Of a DNA stretch of 45,121 nucleotides, positions 41,713 to 45,121 are shown piece after piece. Position 1 is the stretch's first letter; each line of letters begins with the position of its first letter. The notes under the pieces were generated by a model. That model saw only the letters and a program-made list of their open reading frames with translations, did not search any database and had not been told where the DNA came from. Source of the stretch: Bacillota bacterium (GTDB lineage: Bacteria > Bacillota > UBA994); NCBI GenBank assembly GCA_009773495.1, contig WSXW01000021.1:1-45121 (forward strand). The letters are read 5' to 3'. The position numbers and the translations under genes were made by a program.

Positions 41713-41858
41713 AGTCTGATACTATTAGCATGTGTTTTGGGGGGACGTCTCCGGTGAATCTGTGAAATTCACCACTAAGGAGACGTCCTTTCCTTTCGTT
41801 TGATACGGTCATTATATCCGTCAATGTACGGTCAGGCAACACAGTCAGCATTTGGCCA
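41330..41858 (-). mobile_element. Insertion-element remnant B (same family as remnant A)
   Basis: It holds the same promoter, leader hairpins and first codons as remnant A, followed directly by the C-terminal part of a DDE transposase. The DUF6431 gene body and the front of the transposase are missing, so the copy has a large internal deletion. The homologous stretch with A covers 41676-41858. Confidence 0.75.
41811..41839 (-). promoter_or_regulatory. Promoter of insertion-element remnant B
   Basis: Minus-strand -35 TTGCCT (41834-41839), a 17-base spacer and -10 TATAAT (41811-41816), the same layout as in remnant A. The leader hairpin GGACGTCTCC / GGAGACGTCC (41743-41788) is perfect here. 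Confidence 0.7.
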
Positions 41859-41919
41859 CTTTGGGGGAGCGGAAACAATAATGCATTTCTCTCCAGCACC
41901 CTCGACTTGCCGACAAAAA

Positions 41920-41949
41920 AACGTCAGACTGTGACAACAGTCTGACGTT
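41920..41949 (-). terminator. Terminator of the PHP/membrane-protein operon
   Basis: A perfect 13-bp stem (AACGTCAGACTGT / ACAGTCTGACGTT) with a 4-base loop, followed on the minus strand by TTTTTTT, 12 bases past the stop of the membrane-protein gene. Confidence 0.92.
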
Positions 41950-41961
41950 CTCTATGTCACC

Positions 41962-42612
41962 CTACCTTTTTGTTTTGTTCCAGAGCGTAAGAAGCCCGGC
42001 AATAAGCAATATCCCGACTATCCCAAGGCGTGGATCTTGCCTAAAGAGGATTACAAAAGCCAACCAAGCAATTAAGCCGACGCCCATAACCACTGTTGAA
42101 CGACTCGGCCGGCTTTCTATCGATATTGATTCGACTACGACAATCACCCCGACAACAAGCAAAGCGGGGCTAATCCAGTAAAGGGGGTTGTGTGTAAAAT
42201 GAAGACCCCCTCTACCGTACTGCCCTAAAAAGAGAGCAAAGACTGACCAGACAATTAATCCGCCGCCCCATATCACTGTTGAACCACTCTTCTGGCATTC
42301 TATCGGATCAGACTGGTTTTTTGTCTGCCCACTTTTTTCCCACGAAGAAAAGCATCCATACGCCAACACGGGAAAGGCAAGCTTGCTTGCTTCTGCAATG
42401 ATCTGATTGAGGTTTGTTATCAATGAACCGCCATGATTTGTAGAGCCAAGAGGTCTTAGTTCCCAAAGAATTGCCGCCAAGTGTAATACAAAGAAGCTAA
42501 AGATGTATAGAAAAATCTTGTCGGATCTGCGACCTATACATAGATAACTAAAGATTGCACCTGCAACAGTGAGGAAAAGAATGAAAATTAAGAAGGTGAT
42601 GTTAGAAAACAT
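41962..42612 (-). CDS. Hypothetical polytopic membrane protein
   Basis: 216 residues with about six hydrophobic segments (for example FLIFILFLTVAGAIFSYLCI, GGGLIVWSVFALFLG, ALLVVGVIVVVESI, MGVGLIAWLAFVILF). The two parts GGGLIVWSVFALFL and GVGLIAWLAFVILF look like an internal repeat. No family is recognised. It follows the PHP-domain gene by 24 bases on the same strand and shares its terminator, so it may anchor or export the partner. Confidence 0.65.
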   Translation of the reverse strand: MFSNITFLIFILFLTVAGAIFSYLCIGRRSDKIFLYIFSFFVLHLAAILWELRPLGSTNHGGSLITNLNQIIAEASKLAFPVLAYGCFSSWEKSGQTKNQSDPIECQKSGSTVIWGGGLIVWSVFALFLGQYGRGGLHFTHNPLYWISPALLVVGVIVVVESISIESRPSRSTVVMGVGLIAWLAFVILFRQDPRLGIVGILLIAGLLTLWNKTKR

Positions 42613-42636
42613 TGCGTTCGTCTTATTAGTGTTTTC

Positions 42637-44352
42637 TTATATGGATTTGATGAAAATCGGACTTGTGTAAATATAATCACCACCACTTACACTTAGATCC
42701 TCTACGATTAAATGATAATAGAAATTACCTCTAGTTGTAGTTGGATCAAAGCTAAAGTTAAAGTCAAATTGTGAGGCAACGCCTCCGCTCAAGAAGTGAA
42801 TCTGATCATATACCGTTCGAGAAAAATCATTCTCAACGACTCTAATACGATATGTTCCAGAAATGGTTGGTTGGACTATGATATGTGAACTTAATTGGGT
42901 ATTAGCAGTTTGGGAATAATAATCGCCAATTTGCCTATCAGTTCCCGACGAATCTTTAATCGTAAACGCAGCCACACCACCCAATCTACTTGCAATCGTA
43001 CGTCCTTTTCGAAGCGCTGTATCGACTACCGTTTGTGAGAGTGAACGTAAATTGCTCCAAGGGGGAGCTGAGTCAAGACCTATAAAAGTATAATAATTAA
43101 TACCTGGACTACCTATGACGCCACTATAGTCACTACCAGTCCTAGCGGAAGGAAACGCAAGGCCGTTAAAGACACCGGGCAAATGACGAGTCAATTCACT
43201 ACGCCATCTAACCACAGGAGAGGATTGGGGTGCGAAGCTAGTTTGTAGACCACTCATTAACTCCATGCCATGATAACGCACAGAAAGTGCCCATTCGCTC
43301 CAAGGATAAAAAATATTGGTAGGATGTGCGATAGTAGAATGAGCTCCACTTTTGTTACTGTTGATATTATTCAATAGGTCTTGAGGCAAAAACCACCTGT
43401 AACGCAAACCTGTTGTTTCAAACGAATTACTCCCAGTAAAACTACCTATTCCGTACGCTAACGCATGTCCCTTGTGGTTGCCAAACCCCTTGTTGACTGT
43501 AGAACCTGCGATCTCTGAGCCAGGAAACATAGCTATATTAGCTGTATAGTCACGTACCCCTTGTTGATAAACATTCCAGGTTGCACCACTATATGTCGTA
43601 GCGGGAATAGCAGGCTCTGTATCATTTCCACCATCAGTCTCATCCGTAATGTATCCGACAACATAACCTTTATTAAACATCAATTCTGCAAGTTCTTTAG
43701 GGCTTTTAGTGCCATCTGAAAAGTTTGAGTGGATATGCAACTGTGCAGGAACCCAAACAGGGTTTGTTTGTATAATTGGGATATCTAAAACGAGTACGGT
43801 TCCTTCCCAAGTTACAACTGAACCGCCTACTTGTACACCAAGCTTAATGCTGTAACTTGTTTCCGCTTTAGGATTAAATGGGAGACTATCCATCCTAACT
43901 GTTAGATAAGTTGGCCTAATATCTGCTCTACTGCGTTGGATATCACGTACTTTAGCGGTAAGAGTCTCGAACATAGATGCCTCATTAGGAGAGATATTTA
44001 GTGAAGCAAAGGAGGTTGATTGCGTCTTTAATTTTGTCCAAGCTTTTAAATCTGACCAATGTGAGTAATTTTCAAGTTGATGGACGGGAATCGCTCCACG
44101 ACTTTCAATAGTCTCAAAGACGTTCTTCCCGTCAATTGAGAAGGTTACTATTTCACCTATCTTAGCCCCCTTGCCATAAGCAAGGACAGTCAAGGGAATT
44201 TCCCATCCTGAAGCCTTTACATCGAAAATTTGGTTGTCTTCACCGACGATTATTATTTCTCTGTCCTGTGCTGACAAAGCAGATGATCCTAAGTTGAAGA
44301 TACAAGTAACTAGCAGAGAGATAATAATTATCAAAGATAAACGTACTTTCAT
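42637..44352 (-). CDS. Secreted PHP-domain metallo-phosphoesterase-like protein
   Basis: 571 residues, ATG 44352 after GGAGGATGG. A signal peptide (VRLSLIIIISLLVTCIFNLGSSALSA) is followed by about 170 residues of unknown N-terminal domain. The PHP-like part begins QLHIHSNFSDGTKSPKELAE, with the H-x-H metal motif, and continues YITDETDGG, FPGSEIAG and HSTIAHPTN with further metal-ligand candidates. The last 140 residues look like a beta-sandwich (SGTYRIRVVENDFSRTVYDQ). PHP enzymes hydrolyse phosphoesters with a trinuclear metal centre; secreted forms are poorly studied. The substrate is unknown. Confidence 0.8.
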   Translation of the reverse strand: MKVRLSLIIIISLLVTCIFNLGSSALSAQDREIIIVGEDNQIFDVKASGWEIPLTVLAYGKGAKIGEIVTFSIDGKNVFETIESRGAIPVHQLENYSHWSDLKAWTKLKTQSTSFASLNISPNEASMFETLTAKVRDIQRSRADIRPTYLTVRMDSLPFNPKAETSYSIKLGVQVGGSVVTWEGTVLVLDIPIIQTNPVWVPAQLHIHSNFSDGTKSPKELAELMFNKGYVVGYITDETDGGNDTEPAIPATTYSGATWNVYQQGVRDYTANIAMFPGSEIAGSTVNKGFGNHKGHALAYGIGSFTGSNSFETTGLRYRWFLPQDLLNNINSNKSGAHSTIAHPTNIFYPWSEWALSVRYHGMELMSGLQTSFAPQSSPVVRWRSELTRHLPGVFNGLAFPSARTGSDYSGVIGSPGINYYTFIGLDSAPPWSNLRSLSQTVVDTALRKGRTIASRLGGVAAFTIKDSSGTDRQIGDYYSQTANTQLSSHIIVQPTISGTYRIRVVENDFSRTVYDQIHFLSGGVASQFDFNFSFDPTTTRGNFYYHLIVEDLSVSGGDYIYTSPIFIKSI

Positions 44353-44641
44353 TATCCATCCTCCTACCTTTTAATTCGTTCAACTTTAACAATACCGGCA
44401 GTACCAACACATCCAATGTGCGATCTTTTCTTGTTGTGCCTTTTTGTTAAGATGCTGTTGCTGCTTTACACCTCCATCTCATCTTACTAAAATTGAAAAA
44501 CTTAAAATATCGAATAGGTAGTTTATAATAACTAAATCAAAATAGCATCAAAACTAGATTACCATTAATTATACAGGGACAATATCCCATTGTAAATAAT
44601 TTCATCTGCATTTTCTCATCCAATACCAAATGAGTGCTATT

Positions 44642-44711
44642 GCCTCTTTCTTCAAAACAAGGCTCTTCCAGCTTGCTATTGCTCGATGATGCCTGACAAG
44701 GCGTTAACATA
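44642..44711. repeat. Displaced copy of the yycI 3' end
   Basis: Bases 44642-44711 match 20925-20994 with four substitutions and no gaps. On the minus strand they encode the end of YycI (YVNALSGIIEQ, stop). Here they directly adjoin excisionase-like debris and are in a position with no yycI gene. The remaining 44353-44641 is non-coding and shows no feature that I can support. Confidence 0.9.
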
Positions 44712-44820
44712 CCCGTGCATCCCCTGCCCCTTCCATCCACTTGAGCACTGCCAGGCGTGGAATGATTATACGTTTGCCCATCTTGCGGGCCGGGAACTGC
44801 TTCTGCCTCACTTGCTCATT
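44704..44820 (-). pseudogene. Excisionase-type HTH remnant
   Basis: The minus-strand frame reads QFPARKMGKRIIIPRLAVLK and WMEGAGDARVC, the C-terminal half of the 'FPARRVGRKWIIPREALLRWL' DNA-binding domain of excisionases and MerR-like HTH proteins. The N-terminal half is missing, and the last codons and stop come from the inserted yycI-like duplicate. It lies beside the integrase N-terminal remnant, divergently oriented. Confidence 0.6.
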
Positions 44821-45029
44821 ACACCCGTAAGGCAGACGCTGATGCAGAGATGAAGCGCATGATTCGTGAGTATGATTCAGGACTTTCGTTTGACACTGAC
44901 GACATGACAGTTGCGGCCTACTTCGAGGAATGGCTGGAGACTTACGCCACACCAAAGCTAGCGCAACGCACACTCACGTCTTACAAGCAGATAATACGTC
45001 GGCACGTTGGACAAGCCCTTCTAACCTGA
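44793..45029 (+). pseudogene. Tyrosine recombinase N-terminal remnant
   Basis: The frame reads YTRKADADAEMKRMIREYDS then MTVAAYFEEWLETYATPKLA and RTLTSYKQIIRRHVGQALLT, then TGA 45027-45029. This is the linker and SAM-like N-terminal domain of a phage-type integrase. It stops where the remnant at 38907 would continue (DIRVHLQPALGKIEL), with a few residues of overlap, so the two are complementary pieces of similar integrases. The catalytic domain is absent here. The last 92 bases of the window show nothing recognisable. Confidence 0.7.
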
Positions 45030-45121
45030 ATTCCGCATTAAATTAGCGTAGACAAGTTTCGACAGATTTTAAGATGTCATCGGCCGCATTGAAGGCAGCA
45101 AGAATCGATTTTTGTTCCTTT

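Noticed and set aside
44537-44740. 67-codon minus-strand frame
   Set aside because: Part of it is the duplicated yycI end; no ribosome binding site and no protein-like pattern.
1-45121. CRISPR array
   Set aside because: No regularly spaced repeats and no cas genes were seen; the only tandem repeat is the two-copy duplication at 31603.

Overview
The window looks like the chromosome of an anaerobic, Gram-positive member of the Bacillota (Clostridia-like). Evidence: a WalR/WalK/YycH/YycI cluster with HtrA, a CxxH/CxxC protein and RlmH nearby; an FMN-riboswitch riboflavin operon; strong AGGAGG ribosome binding sites with frequent GTG and TTG starts; copper-amine-oxidase-N ('stalk') domains on a secreted protein; and a tungsten-type aldehyde ferredoxin oxidoreductase (AOR). 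No species can be named from the sequence alone.

Layout. 1-881: an open-ended gene and a partner gene, possibly toxin and immunity. 882-1487: non-coding or decayed. 10905 down to 1488 (minus): nine close-packed genes encoding a GltD-like Fe-S flavoprotein, a CCG Fe-S protein, a TVP38/TMEM64 membrane protein, a stalk-domain rhodanese, a CDP-alcohol phosphatidyltransferase-like protein and a four-gene ABC importer. By family content this resembles the Escherichia coli ydjXYZ-ynjABCDEF cluster, whose function is unsettled. 11461-12827: an SPFH protein plus a 59-residue ribbon-helix-helix (RHH) protein with its own promoter, palindrome and terminator. 12958-13909: a Fic remnant abutting insertion-element remnant A. 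14100-16268 (minus): rlmH, a CxxH/CxxC gene, htrA and two tRNAs. 16435-20226 (plus): promoter, FMN riboswitch, ribD, ribE, ribBA, ribH, terminator. 20376-25737 (minus): walR, walK, yycH, yycI, a 33-codon ORF and a CD3324-family gene. 25808-31583 (minus): a U32 peptidase-family protein, an M23 endopeptidase with LysM and G5 domains, a Na/Pi cotransporter-PhoU protein, and tRNA-Gly. 31603-35707 (minus): a NapH-like/FNR-like redox fusion preceded by a CsoR/CstR-type palindrome, then AOR and a MoaD/ThiS-like protein. 36073-37722 (plus): a secreted S8 protease.

37844-45121 is accessory and scarred: a frameshifted unknown gene, an integrase with an internal deletion, the 3' half of a tRNA (a probable attachment-site scar), an AbiE-type toxin-antitoxin pair, a SEC-C protein, insertion-element remnant B, a membrane protein with a secreted PHP-domain protein, a duplicated copy of the yycI 3' end, and fragments of an excisionase and a second integrase.

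Most unusual features: (1) the ynj-like redox/sulfur/ABC operon with metalloregulator-like sites upstream; (2) two diverged copies of an insertion-element leader that keep a promoter and two mutually exclusive hairpins; (3) the SPFH-RHH pair; (4) a yycI 3' end copied next to integrase debris; (5) the redox fusion gene with a CsoR/CstR-like operator inside its promoter.
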